Part shown: one piece after another, positions 26,332 through 34,897 of the stretch
Layout: every line of letters begins with the position of its first letter
Numbering within the stretch: position 1 is the first letter of the stretch
Source of the DNA: Desulfomicrobium sp. UBA5193
Lineage (GTDB): Bacteria; Desulfobacterota; Desulfovibrionia; Desulfovibrionales; Desulfomicrobiaceae
NCBI GenBank assembly: GCA_002412965.1
Contig: DHWB01000002.1
Coordinates: 1-64,000 of the forward strand
Direction: 5' to 3'
Length of the DNA stretch: 64,000 nt
Notes under the pieces: generated by a model
Databases searched by the model: none
The model's input: the letters and a program-made list of their open reading frames with translations, nothing else
What the model was told of the DNA's origin: nothing
Position numbers and translations under genes: made by a program

Positions 26332-27084
26332 TTAACAAGGATCATGAAGTAATTTTGATATACCACCATCAAGCGACAAACACTCTCCATGAATAAAAGC
26401 CGACGAACTTGATGACAACCAAAGTGCAGCCCTCGCAACTTCCTCCGGAGTCCCAATACGTTGCATTGGATGAAATTTTTGAAGTTGCTGATAAGCTTCT
26501 GTTGATTTCTCAAATCCAGCCTTTAACATGTCCGTGTCAATCGCAGCTGGCTCAATTGCATTAACCCGAACCCTCGCTTCCAAATCAACGGCCATGGCTC
26601 TAGTCATTCCACTAAGCGCGGCCTTGCTTGTAGCGTATGCAACATAATTCTTCTTTGTTAACCTTGCATGAATGCTACTTATATTGATTATACACCCACA
26701 AACTGACTCAATGTGAGGAAGCAATGCCTGAACCCATATAAACGGAGCAAGCAAATTTACAGATAATGTATGTTGCCAATTTTCGCGCGTTAAACTATCA
26801 ACACCTCCAAGTATTTGCACCGCTGCATTATTAATCAAAACACTCAATCCATTCATTTTTATAATTTTACTTAAACAATCAAATATATTATTCGCATAAT
26901 TTTTGTCATAGACTGTTTTTGACAAATCAACTTGCAGATAATGATTACAGCAAATATTTTTTGGATCTGAAACGCTGTCAATAGCAATAACGCAAAATCC
27001 AGCATCAACAAAAACCTTCGCTAAGGCACGCCCTATCCCACCAGCAGCACCTGTAATTAGACAAGTATTATCTTTCTTTGACAC
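26332..27084 (-). CDS. Short-chain dehydrogenase/reductase
   Basis: 250-residue classical SDR with TGAAGGIGRALA at the N terminus, an ISSIHA serine strand and YATSKAA catalytic pair. It overlaps the 2-hydroxyacid dehydrogenase gene by 17 bases and so is part of the same transcript. It is likely to oxidise or reduce a hydroxyl of a sugar or sugar acid intermediate. The substrate is unknown. Confidence 0.85.
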   Translation of the reverse strand: MSKKDNTCLITGAAGGIGRALAKVFVDAGFCVIAIDSVSDPKNICCNHYLQVDLSKTVYDKNYANNIFDCLSKIIKMNGLSVLINNAAVQILGGVDSLTRENWQHTLSVNLLAPFIWVQALLPHIESVCGCIINISSIHARLTKKNYVAYATSKAALSGMTRAMAVDLEARVRVNAIEPAAIDTDMLKAGFEKSTEAYQQLQKFHPMQRIGTPEEVARAALWLSSSSSAFIHGECLSLDGGISKLLHDPC

Positions 27085-28006
27085 CTAAAAACTCCATTAA
27101 TTTGGTGATAGCAATCTGACTAGTACGCACTACGGCATCTGCGGTATTGGATGCATTGTGCGAACCAAAAATGCAGCGCGGTTGTTCGCGCAGGCAAGAA
27201 TCCATCGGCAAGGGTTCGATTTCAAATACATCAAGTGCTGCGGAATAAACCTTCCCCGACTTGAGGGCGGATTCAAGGGCAGACTGGTCGATAACCGGAC
27301 CACGGCCGACGTTGACTATACGCACTTTGTCTTTCGCTTTTGCCAGCACATCGGCATTGATCATGTGCCAACTTCCGGGGGTAAGAGAGCAAGTGACTAC
27401 GATAAAATCGGCTTCTTCGACACGGCTCGGCCATTCAGCACGCTGAACAGTGGTAAGTTCCGGGATATCTAGCGCGACAGGATCGTAGGCGATAATATTC
27501 ATGCCAGCGGCCAACAAGCGCATGGCCGTACTCTTGCCAATGTCTCCATAGCCGACAAGGGCAACGGTTTTTCCTCTGAGCGAGATACCCCTGGGCTTGG
27601 GCCAATGACCTTGGCGCACACCGTCATCGATCTGGAAAGTTTCGCGAGCCAAGGCGATAATGTAGCCCACAGCAATGTCTGCGACCTCGCAGCCGAACAT
27701 GTTCGGGGTGTTGATGATGGGGATGTCCAGATCCTTGCACGCAGCGAAATCGACGTTGTCTACGCCGATGCCCCATTTTACTGCGGCCTTGAGCAGTCCG
27801 GATTTCCCAGCGGTGAACACTTCGCGGGTGGCCGGGTCGTCACCAATGATCCAGCCGTCGTGCAAGGGCACAATACCCTTGAGTTCTTCAACACTCATCG
27901 TTTGAACGACATCGGGAGTCGTTACTTTCACACCGTATTTTTCGAAAATTAGGCTAAAACTGTCGATCATGCCAAGCATTGGCGGGCAAGTGACTAACAC
28001 TTTCAT
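27068..28006 (-). CDS. D-isomer-specific 2-hydroxyacid dehydrogenase
   Basis: 312-residue NAD-dependent enzyme of the phosphoglycerate dehydrogenase/formate dehydrogenase-like family. The NAD motif is ALVGYGDIGKSTA, the signature RIVNVGRGPVIDQSALE follows, and a catalytic histidine lies in FGSHNASNTADA. Overlap with the cytidylyltransferase gene is 4 bases. In this setting it probably interconverts a 2-keto and 2-hydroxy sugar acid rather than making serine. Confidence 0.88.
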   Translation of the reverse strand: MKVLVTCPPMLGMIDSFSLIFEKYGVKVTTPDVVQTMSVEELKGIVPLHDGWIIGDDPATREVFTAGKSGLLKAAVKWGIGVDNVDFAACKDLDIPIINTPNMFGCEVADIAVGYIIALARETFQIDDGVRQGHWPKPRGISLRGKTVALVGYGDIGKSTAMRLLAAGMNIIAYDPVALDIPELTTVQRAEWPSRVEEADFIVVTCSLTPGSWHMINADVLAKAKDKVRIVNVGRGPVIDQSALESALKSGKVYSAALDVFEIEPLPMDSCLREQPRCIFGSHNASNTADAVVRTSQIAITKLMEFLGVKER

Positions 28007-28704
28007 GGTTTTCTCCCTTTTTTCTCAAGCAAATAGCGTGCGGCCACCACGGCAAAATCCCAATCTGCCGGCGTGTCAATGTCGATGGATTCGAAGAATG
28101 GCCCTTCGTACATCATCGGCTGCTCACCGATGCGCGCATTGGTCTTGGCGAAACTGGCTGCCGTAAAAAGGTAAAGGTTAGAGTTCTCTTCGAACCAAGG
28201 CTCAAGGTGCTGGGTCGGGATGAGATTATCAGGGTCGTGGTTTACCGGACTGCAGTCGGCTCGGTAGAAACGGGTTTGCACCTTATCAACTGTAAACAGG
28301 GAGTCGGCCTGACCCGCAGCCTTTGATTCCCGAAATGCGGCAAGTGCTTGGCGGATCGTTTCCGCACTCATTAGCGGATTTGTGGTGTGAGTCATCAGAT
28401 AAATATCGGCCGCAATGTTGGCGACATCGTCGGCAAGCACGAGGTTCATGCTGACCAGATCTCCACAGATTTCGGGTTTGCGGTCGCGTATGGTAATGCG
28501 GTCAGTGTCGGTCAAGCCGTTTCCTGCAAGGATATGGCGGGCGTCCGTATTGATAACTATCTGGTCGATTTCATCTACCTCGAGCAGAGTATCGAGGACC
28601 CAGCGAAACAACGGCTTGCCGCAGAAGTCACGAAAGTTTTTACCCAAGACTCGCTGGCTATTAGCCTTCATCGGCAGCAAAGCAACTACTTGTTGTTTGA
28701 CCAT
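28003..28704 (-). CDS. CMP-sugar cytidylyltransferase, NeuA/KdsB-like
   Basis: 233-residue nucleotidyltransferase with the N-terminal MKANSQRVLGKNFRDFCGKPL signature of acylneuraminate and Kdo cytidylyltransferases, and an ATTNP-like THTTNPLMSA loop. It would couple CTP to a 2-keto sugar acid or similar. No NeuB synthase is present in the window, so the substrate is probably not made by the usual PEP condensation here. It starts 15 bases after the fusion gene ends. Confidence 0.87.
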   Translation of the reverse strand: MVKQQVVALLPMKANSQRVLGKNFRDFCGKPLFRWVLDTLLEVDEIDQIVINTDARHILAGNGLTDTDRITIRDRKPEICGDLVSMNLVLADDVANIAADIYLMTHTTNPLMSAETIRQALAAFRESKAAGQADSLFTVDKVQTRFYRADCSPVNHDPDNLIPTQHLEPWFEENSNLYLFTAASFAKTNARIGEQPMMYEGPFFESIDIDTPADWDFAVVAARYLLEKKGRKP

Positions 28705-28719
28705 ATTCGCCCCTTCAGT

Positions 28720-30381
28720 TCATTCAGGATAGAAATATTTTTCTTTATCTGCACGTGAAAGCTTGCAGTGCTGGCGATTACCATTATATACTCCACTGTA
28801 TTGGCCAAATCTATAACGTATAATATCAAGATAACTATGCCTAAATTTGCCTTTTTGAGCAAATTTAAAGTCTTTTACAATACTAGTTAGCGTGCAGTAG
28901 ATGGCATCAAAAATATTTATGTGAACCTGCGGCATAATTTTTTGCAAAGCAATGGATTCACGTTCAAAACGACGGCGCACTTGGGCCCATGTTTCATTGT
29001 GATGGTGATAAACTTCTGCTTCGGCGACATACGCAACTTTGCCGCCATCCTTGACGAGCCTATGGGCGAGATCCATGTCCTCTAAGCCCGTTAGGTCTTC
29101 ATCAAAGCGATATTTCTCCCAAGAGGACCTCGCCAGCGCCGAATTGGCGTTATTACAATAAAATCCGTCTTGGGGAATTTGAGATTGCACACTGAAATAC
29201 TTCGCAAAAATACGCTGCTCACTGAAATGACATTCTGGACCACCAATTTGCCGACCGTAGACATATTCCGCTTGCCCTTCAATAATCGGACGACAGAGCC
29301 GCTGAAGCCAATATTCATCTGTGGGCACGCAGTGGCCACTGATCATCACCAAAATAGCGCCCTGCGCAGCTTCACAACCTATATTTAACGACCGACCAAA
29401 CGAAAATTCCTCACGTTTTATTTGGAGAACGTGGCACCCGTGACGTGCAGCGATTTTGAGCGTGCCATCTGTAGAACCAGAATCTACGAGAATGACTTCG
29501 TATTTGATACCATCATTTTTCTGCGCAGCAATGACCGTGAGCAATTCATCCAGATAGCGCCCTTCGTTGAGAGTACGGACGACGATACTGATCCTAACGT
29601 CACCAAGATTAATGACACTTGGACGCAACAACAGCTTAAACCCCGGATCCATACGCTGGTAAATGAAATTAATTTCTTCTGAATCGACAGCATTGATGGC
29701 AAACATATCCCAATGCACGGCAACGACCTGCTTGACGCCAATCTCTTGCGCGAACAGAAATGCTTCCCGAACAGACATGTTGCCAATGATGCCACGCCGA
29801 GCCCTAAAGAAATTATGTTCGTTAACCGGCAAGAATGCGGTATGTATGGGGGCATGCGAATTCACGACATCAATGATTATCTGCCGCGCAAAGGTGTCAC
29901 CAGCAAGGTAAATTTTCTGACCCGCATAATTAAGTATGTATCCAACTGCCGCAAGATTGCCATTCTCGTCACGTTCGATTTCAGGATGCGCCGCTGGAAC
30001 GGCGTGCACAGAAAATTCGGGAGTCAATTCGACCCCGCTTTCAGACGCAAGAATGAGACGACTTGGAGCGATCCCCCATTGACGCAAAATTGCGATGACT
30101 GGAGCCGGGCCCATAAATTTAGCGTGAGGCGAGGCCATGGCGATTTGTGGCACAGTACGCGGATCACAATGATCAGTGTGCTTATGAGTAATAAGCACAA
30201 TATTTGCGTCAAATATCTCACAAGGTTCTATTTCAACAGGTACCAACCTCTCTAAATATGGATCGTCAATCTCTTTGACGGAATTTGACAAATAAAGATC
30301 CACATAAACAATTACTCCTGGAAATTCAAATCGGCAACCGGACTGTCCAAGAAGCTGTAATTGAATCTTCATATTATTCAT
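28720..30381 (-). CDS. Fusion of UlaG-like metallo-beta-lactamase hydrolase with a GT2 glycosyltransferase
   Basis: 553-residue protein with two domains. Residues 1 to about 255 form a metallo-beta-lactamase fold of the UlaG type, with metal ligands in THKHTDHCD and a later AGDTF and VAVHWD. From about 258 a GT2 domain begins with ISIVVRTLNEGRYL, then VDSGSTDGT, SGHCVP and the C-terminal GLEDMDLAHR acid pair. The start is the ATG at 30381, which overlaps the FkbM stop and has GAG 6 bases ahead. The fusion is unusual and suggests the hydrolase (lactonase-like) acts on the substrate or product of the transferase. No frameshift is seen at the junction. Confidence 0.87.
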   Translation of the reverse strand: MNNMKIQLQLLGQSGCRFEFPGVIVYVDLYLSNSVKEIDDPYLERLVPVEIEPCEIFDANIVLITHKHTDHCDPRTVPQIAMASPHAKFMGPAPVIAILRQWGIAPSRLILASESGVELTPEFSVHAVPAAHPEIERDENGNLAAVGYILNYAGQKIYLAGDTFARQIIIDVVNSHAPIHTAFLPVNEHNFFRARRGIIGNMSVREAFLFAQEIGVKQVVAVHWDMFAINAVDSEEINFIYQRMDPGFKLLLRPSVINLGDVRISIVVRTLNEGRYLDELLTVIAAQKNDGIKYEVILVDSGSTDGTLKIAARHGCHVLQIKREEFSFGRSLNIGCEAAQGAILVMISGHCVPTDEYWLQRLCRPIIEGQAEYVYGRQIGGPECHFSEQRIFAKYFSVQSQIPQDGFYCNNANSALARSSWEKYRFDEDLTGLEDMDLAHRLVKDGGKVAYVAEAEVYHHHNETWAQVRRRFERESIALQKIMPQVHINIFDAIYCTLTSIVKDFKFAQKGKFRHSYLDIIRYRFGQYSGVYNGNRQHCKLSRADKEKYFYPE

Positions 30382-31262
30382 TACAAGCTCAACATCATAC
30401 GATTGTAACAATGAAGAACGTCCTTCTCTGGCACTATTGCAAAATCATGCTCAACAAGTTTTTCGAGCAAATATCGAGAAGAGCATGGCGAGCCCATTGA
30501 ATCATGAATTTCTACCGTTAAAAAGGCAGTTCTATTTAACCAATCAGACTTTCCCAAGAATAATTCTTCTTCTCCTCCTTCTATATCCATCTTTACCACC
30601 GCTATAGCTGAAGAGCTATTACTTAAGTATGTTGAAAAAACATCAGAAATGGAAATTTTTTGATGCGCAAATTCTAAGACTACGTTATTTTGCAAATTTT
30701 CTGAATTTTCAAATTGACTGACAGATTGTGCGCCGCTAACAAATTTAAATGTGCCCGAAGCAGACAACCCGCCAGGGAGCCTTGTGGCCAACACATTAGC
30801 AACGTTATTATCGCTATCGTTACTTGCAATTGCATATATTGGGAAAAATTTGGTTAATTTTGTGTTTTGAAATTTTACGTTAGTTGACCAGTTCTCATAA
30901 TTCAATTTTAAAACTTCAAAATTCTCCTTTTCAGCTTCAATACCCACTACCTGCTGAACGCTTGGAAAACTTTCAATCAATGACAATGAGCTAAATCCAA
31001 TATTTGCACCAACATCTACTAATAATTCTGGCTTAAGATTTTTTACCGCAACAGTTAGTTGGTTATCAGGAACATAAATTGAAGATAGATATTCTCGCAG
31101 TCGTACCCAATCCGAAAAGCTTGGTCTTAGAAAGACTGAAATGCCATTCTCAAGAAAGTAGATTTTTGAAGTGGTCGAATTTAGATGAACATTTGGCCAA
31201 TGTCTTGCAAACTTATTTTTTATTTGCGCTGTTATTCGGCGAATTATTGAGTATGCGCTCAT
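30381..31262 (-). CDS. FkbM-family methyltransferase
   Basis: 293-residue methyltransferase with LLVDVGANIGFSSLSL (FkbM motif I) and KMDIEGGEEELFLG near the C terminus. These motifs mark enzymes that O-methylate sugars in polysaccharide and antibiotic pathways. It overlaps the fusion gene by 1 base. AT-rich. Its sugar target is unknown. Confidence 0.9.
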   Translation of the reverse strand: MSAYSIIRRITAQIKNKFARHWPNVHLNSTTSKIYFLENGISVFLRPSFSDWVRLREYLSSIYVPDNQLTVAVKNLKPELLVDVGANIGFSSLSLIESFPSVQQVVGIEAEKENFEVLKLNYENWSTNVKFQNTKLTKFFPIYAIASNDSDNNVANVLATRLPGGLSASGTFKFVSGAQSVSQFENSENLQNNVVLEFAHQKISISDVFSTYLSNSSSAIAVVKMDIEGGEEELFLGKSDWLNRTAFLTVEIHDSMGSPCSSRYLLEKLVEHDFAIVPEKDVLHCYNRMMLSL

Positions 31263-31311
31263 TTGTAGTCTTTCTTACCTAAATATTAATACAAATATTA
31301 ATTGTCTGCCA

Positions 31312-32739
31312 TCAAGACGACCGACTGAAACATATTTTTAATTCTTTCAACAGGCTATTTTGACCAAGAAGAACGAACGAGATTATAAGAGAAAAAAAAC
31401 TCGCAGTAAAAGACAATACCAACCCAAGTAATTCTGACATATGGAAGAATATTGTTACAAAATTAGCAGACATAGCAAACACAAATCCCAAGCCAATAAT
31501 CAAACATCCATAAGACAATAGTGATCGAATAGATAGTTTCAATATCATGCAAATGAGCCACAAATGACACATCATCGACATGATCACAAGGACTAATCTT
31601 CCATATACAAATGCTGTAAGATTAATTTTTGCTAAAATTAAATACGATGGTATATAAATCACTAGAGAAGCAAGAAGAATAATTGACTCGTATTGTGGCC
31701 TCCCTATTGCTCGATACACCTCTCCATTAACAGAAGACATCCACGCAAAGCTTTGACGTAGCGATAGATAGCAAATTACTATCCCCAATCCCGCCCATTC
31801 ACTGCCGAATGCTAATCTTTCGATGCTACCTCCAAATATGAAGAGAAACGCGCCAACTGGGAATGATATCCACATTGTCAGCTTTAACATTCGCTCTACA
31901 AGGAAACTCATATGCCTGAGATCATGAGATATTAGCGACAAATAACTATAGAGCACAGGAAGAATTGGCGAAAAAATTATTACGTAAATTAAATCAGAGA
32001 ATTGATGCCCCATCCTATATAGTCCCAAATCATGCATACCTAGAAACCTACCGATTACCAGGGTATCTCCCCATGCGTAAAACCAATTGAGCAATCCGGT
32101 TGCCGACACCCATGCACCAAAAATAGAAATTTCTCTCGTTACTTGCTTTGAGATCTGAATTTTTGGCTTCCAGCGACTCAACCTCCATAACATAACAACT
32201 TGAGCAAACTGCCCAAGCAAAGCACCACAAACTAGCGCCCAATATCCCCATCCACACAATGCCAGTGGTATCGATGCAATACCAGGCATACTAACTGTTG
32301 AAAAACGAACCCAGAAAAGTTTTTTAAAATTCATTTCTTTTAGAAGAAGTGCTGTATGCACAGAAGACGATGCTCCGAGCAATATTTGCAGAGTCATGAC
32401 TTCCAAGACTGCTGTGACTCGTTCGTCTTGAAAAAAAATGTGGGCAATTGATTGAGCAAATAGATAGAGAAGGCCGGCAATCAGCCCCCCAAAGCACATA
32501 TTGATCCAGAACGCGGCATTCGCAGCTTCCTCAATATCTTTCTGGCGCTGAATCAGCGCCTTGCCCATGCCGGCTTCCCAAAAAATCTGCGAAAAACCGA
32601 TAACCATGAGTGCGGCTGTCATCACTCCGAAATCTTCAGGCGCGAGCAATCTGGCCAAAACGATAAACACAATAGGTTGAATTGCTTTTGCCGCCAACTC
32701 GCCCAAAAAGGACCACTTCAACGCATTAAGAACAGACAA
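31312..32739 (-). CDS. wzx: Lipid-linked oligosaccharide flippase (Wzx/MOP family)
   Basis: 475-residue polytopic membrane protein with about 12-14 hydrophobic segments and the N-terminal KWSFLGELAAKAIQPIVFI and LARLLAPEDFGVMTAAL pattern of polysaccharide biosynthesis/MOP exporters. It would move undecaprenyl-linked glycan to the periplasmic side. Because the pgl locus lacks a pglK-type ABC flippase, this protein may serve PglB, or a separate Wzy-type polymer; no Wzy or Wzz was seen. First gene of the AT-rich run read toward lower coordinates. Confidence 0.9.
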   Translation of the reverse strand: MSVLNALKWSFLGELAAKAIQPIVFIVLARLLAPEDFGVMTAALMVIGFSQIFWEAGMGKALIQRQKDIEEAANAAFWINMCFGGLIAGLLYLFAQSIAHIFFQDERVTAVLEVMTLQILLGASSSVHTALLLKEMNFKKLFWVRFSTVSMPGIASIPLALCGWGYWALVCGALLGQFAQVVMLWRLSRWKPKIQISKQVTREISIFGAWVSATGLLNWFYAWGDTLVIGRFLGMHDLGLYRMGHQFSDLIYVIIFSPILPVLYSYLSLISHDLRHMSFLVERMLKLTMWISFPVGAFLFIFGGSIERLAFGSEWAGLGIVICYLSLRQSFAWMSSVNGEVYRAIGRPQYESIILLASLVIYIPSYLILAKINLTAFVYGRLVLVIMSMMCHLWLICMILKLSIRSLLSYGCLIIGLGFVFAMSANFVTIFFHMSELLGLVLSFTASFFSLIISFVLLGQNSLLKELKICFSRSS

Positions 32740-32826
32740 AATGTCCTACCTGGGGAGGCAAAGAGATCAAGCCTTCCTTTGGCGAAACTACCGCTTTCAT
32801 GCGGACCCCGCCGACGGTGTGGAGCT

Positions 32827-33354
32827 TCATATTGTTCTTCCCGCTTCTAAATGCCCCTGCGCCCGACGCGACATCCCCGCCAAAATTTCGATTAATCTTC
32901 TGGCCGCGCCCATGGCCAACTGCAACCTCGCCAAGCGCAGTTTCAGGATTCTCCGGGAATCATGGGCAAATTCATTGCTGATACGACACAGCTCCTGCCA
33001 TTCATCCACCTTCTGTATCCAGCCAAGCTGCTCCAGCCGATTCAAATGATCGATCATGGACATGGCGGCAATCTCCTCGCCAAAAAAATGCACGAGAGTC
33101 AGAACAAGACGCCCACCCATGTCGTCTTGCAGACGTGTGGACCTGTAGGCAAACTGATCCAACATTCGTCGATCATAACCCGACAGGTCGGAAAGATTCA
33201 CCGCTGAAAAGTGCTTGCCCAAAAAATCATCCAAGGCTTCAGTCAAGGCATCCGCATGCTCAACGCACACACCAAGGACCTGCTCAAGCTTTAAGTGTTC
33301 AATGTTCAGGCTCAGAAACGAACTCCCGTGGACATTGATGCTTGCCGAAATCAC
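32827..33354 (-). CDS. HEPN-like toxin partner
   Basis: 175-residue, mostly helical protein. The R-x6-H motif of HEPN ribonuclease or AMPylation-target toxins is seen as RISNEFAH (Arg124 to His131). The GTG start overlaps the stop of the MNT nucleotidyltransferase gene by 4 bases. MNT-then-HEPN coupling is the standard order of this class of type II/VII toxin-antitoxin pair. The sequence is more divergent than classical short HEPNs, so the call rests on context and motif together. Confidence 0.65.
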   Translation of the reverse strand: MISASINVHGSSFLSLNIEHLKLEQVLGVCVEHADALTEALDDFLGKHFSAVNLSDLSGYDRRMLDQFAYRSTRLQDDMGGRLVLTLVHFFGEEIAAMSMIDHLNRLEQLGWIQKVDEWQELCRISNEFAHDSRRILKLRLARLQLAMGAARRLIEILAGMSRRAQGHLEAGRTI

Positions 33355-33656
33355 AACTCCACCCCTTGAGCCCGCGCGATGCGCAAAATTTCAGGAAGAC
33401 TCTTGCGCTCCGGGGAGTCCACAAGCACGTCTACTTTTTGTTCCCCAAGGGCCAACTCGACCTTGGCCAAAAACTGGAGTTGGGATGCAAAAATGGTGGC
33501 ATGCCCCCTTTTGCCGGTCTTCACCAGCAGATCGATGTCACCGCCTCGCCGAGCACCATCCACGCGTGATCCGAAAAGAAAAACTTTAGACTCTGCTCCG
33601 AAAGCCTCTCGCGCCGCGTCACGTTGAACCCGGCACTCTGTTTCAGTAATACGCAT
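33351..33656 (-). CDS. MNT-type minimal nucleotidyltransferase antitoxin
   Basis: 101-residue protein with the polymerase-beta-like motif FLFGSRVDGARRGGDIDLLV (GSR at 29-31, Asp40 and Asp42). The ATG at 33656 is chosen because AAGGAG lies 7 bases upstream. MNT antitoxins inactivate HEPN partners by AMPylation; this gene precedes and overlaps the HEPN-like gene. The size is typical of the family. Confidence 0.85.
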   Translation of the reverse strand: MRITETECRVQRDAAREAFGAESKVFLFGSRVDGARRGGDIDLLVKTGKRGHATIFASQLQFLAKVELALGEQKVDVLVDSPERKSLPEILRIARAQGVEL

Positions 33657-33698
33657 GTTTACTCCTTGCGGCAGGATCACCTTTTTGCCCGCACATCC

Positions 33699-34229
33699 CT
33701 ACACCACCTTCCAATGAGGACGCTGCAAATACGTCTGCCGAGACCCTTCAAACTCCTCCGCTCCAACCACCATCACCCGCAGCTTTCGCCGGATCTTGCC
33801 TTCGGTGATGCGTACATAGTCCTGCAACCTGTCGGACTTGACCTGGCCGACGATCAAAAGGTCGATAAGGCCTGAGTCCTTGCCCAGGGCGTAGTCGTCC
33901 AGAATATAGACCGCCTGCACTTCGCCCAGATCCTGGCGGACCTCTTCGATGACCCGGTCGATGCCCAGGCTCTTTTTGACGATGGAGTGCAGCTCCGGAA
34001 AAATGGGATGGCTTTTGTTCGCCCGGAAAAAGAGGGAGCGGCCCTTCTTTTTCTTCTCCAGATACCCGGCCTCGGTCAGACTATCCAGTTCTTCCTTGAC
34101 GGCATTGGGCGAGACCGCGAATTCCGTGGCCAACTCCCTCAGATAACAGGAAACATCCGGATTGAGAAACAGCTTGAGCAGCAATTGAATGCGCGTCTTG
34201 GATGTGAAAAGTTGCGAGAGCATGTCCAT
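33699..34229 (-). CDS. Winged-helix regulator with C-terminal nucleotidyltransferase-like domain
   Basis: 176-residue protein. Residues 1 to about 75 form an ArsR-like winged helix (LFTSKTRIQLLLKLFLNP, CYLRELATEFAVSPNAVKEEL). The C-terminal part (YILDDYALGKDSGLIDLLIVG) resembles a nucleotidyltransferase fold that lacks the full GSR/DxD site, so is probably inactive and used for ligand binding. It lies 42 bases upstream of the MNT-HEPN pair and may control it; it is equally found beside polysaccharide clusters in Desulfovibrionales, from memory. The start at 34229 is approximate. Confidence 0.7.
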   Translation of the reverse strand: MDMLSQLFTSKTRIQLLLKLFLNPDVSCYLRELATEFAVSPNAVKEELDSLTEAGYLEKKKKGRSLFFRANKSHPIFPELHSIVKKSLGIDRVIEEVRQDLGEVQAVYILDDYALGKDSGLIDLLIVGQVKSDRLQDYVRITEGKIRRKLRVMVVGAEEFEGSRQTYLQRPHWKVV

Positions 34230-34268
34230 TTCGTACAAATTTCCTGAACGATATGCAAGTCCCGATAC

Positions 34269-34302
34269 AAAAAAAACGGCCCCCGCCGGATGGACGGGAG
34301 CC
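34269..34302 (-). terminator. Rho-independent terminator of the ComEA-like gene
   Basis: Read on the minus strand, an 8-bp stem (34295-34302 with 34278-34285, one G-U pair) is followed by eight T (34269-34276). It lies 40 bases past the ComEA stop. Confidence 0.8.
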
Positions 34303-34339
34303 GCTGGTAAAAAATCCTTAAACGAATCCGCAGGAAAGG

Positions 34340-34627
34340 TTACTGTTTAATGACCGCCGCATCCCCGACGCGGATCAGTCCCTTGATGGCCTCGAATTTC
34401 GCAGGGCCGATGCCTTTGACTTCCATGACCTCTTCGACCGTGGCAAAAGGATGAGCCTCGCGATACTCCACGATCTTGCCGGCAATGACCGGCCCGATGC
34501 CCGGCAGTGCGGTCAACTCCTCAACTGTTGCGGCATTGATGTTGATGGTGTCTTGCGCAAAAGACGGAGCAGCCCAGAAAAACCCGACCAAGAGCACGCA
34601 AATAACTACTTTGAGAACGCCTTTCAT
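34340..34627 (-). CDS. ComEA-like secreted helix-hairpin-helix protein
   Basis: 95-residue protein. An N-terminal signal peptide (KVVICVLLVGFFWAAPSFA) is followed by a pair of helix-hairpin-helix motifs: INAATVEELTALPGIGPVIA and VKGIGPAKFEAIKGLI. This is the DNA-binding domain of ComEA competence proteins, exported to the periplasm. The ATG at 34627 has AAGGAGG 8 bases upstream. Stand-alone HhH ComEA proteins are common in proteobacteria; a role in DNA uptake is inferred. Its own promoter region holds a striking inverted repeat. Confidence 0.88.
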   Translation of the reverse strand: MKGVLKVVICVLLVGFFWAAPSFAQDTININAATVEELTALPGIGPVIAGKIVEYREAHPFATVEEVMEVKGIGPAKFEAIKGLIRVGDAAVIKQ

Positions 34628-34700
34628 CTGAAAACCTCCTTGTAAGTATTGCGTGCGCCTTAGCATGATGTTTTTCACCAGGACAACATTGATTTAATCC

Positions 34701-34739
34701 TGTATGTTAAAAATATAACATTATAAATTTTAATATACA
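34701..34739. promoter_or_regulatory. Inverted repeat upstream of the ComEA-like gene
   Basis: A 12-base arm (TGTATGTTAAAA, 34701-34712) pairs with 34728-34739 (TTTTAATATACA) with one mismatch, around a 15-base spacer; a smaller perfect palindrome ATGTTA/TAACAT sits inside. It is placed where an operator would be, 75-110 bases before the start. Confidence 0.45.
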
Positions 34740-34837
34740 TGAATTTAGTTTATCCTGCGAAATTCTACGCGCAAAATCAAATCTCATTGTGCACAAAACA
34801 CTTATAAATGAATGTCACTACGTACAGGGCTATGGAC

Positions 34838-34876
34838 AAAAAAAAGAGCAGGCAAGATATGACATCAAGCCTGCTC
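34838..34876 (-). terminator. Rho-independent terminator of the U32/RlhA-like gene
   Basis: Minus-strand stem GAGCAGGC (34869-34876) with GCCTGCTC (34846-34853), perfect 8 bp with a 15-base loop, followed by eight T (34838-34845). It lies directly after the U32 gene. Confidence 0.85.
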
Positions 34877-34897
34877 CGTTTCCACAGCAAGGAAAGG

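Larger units (their letters stand above)
34628..34897. other. AT-rich promoter region of the ComEA-like gene
   Basis: About 270 bases, mostly very AT-rich, between the ComEA start and the end of the U32 gene. It holds the ComEA promoter, the inverted repeat at 34701-34739 and the U32 terminator. No gene is seen. Confidence 0.6.
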
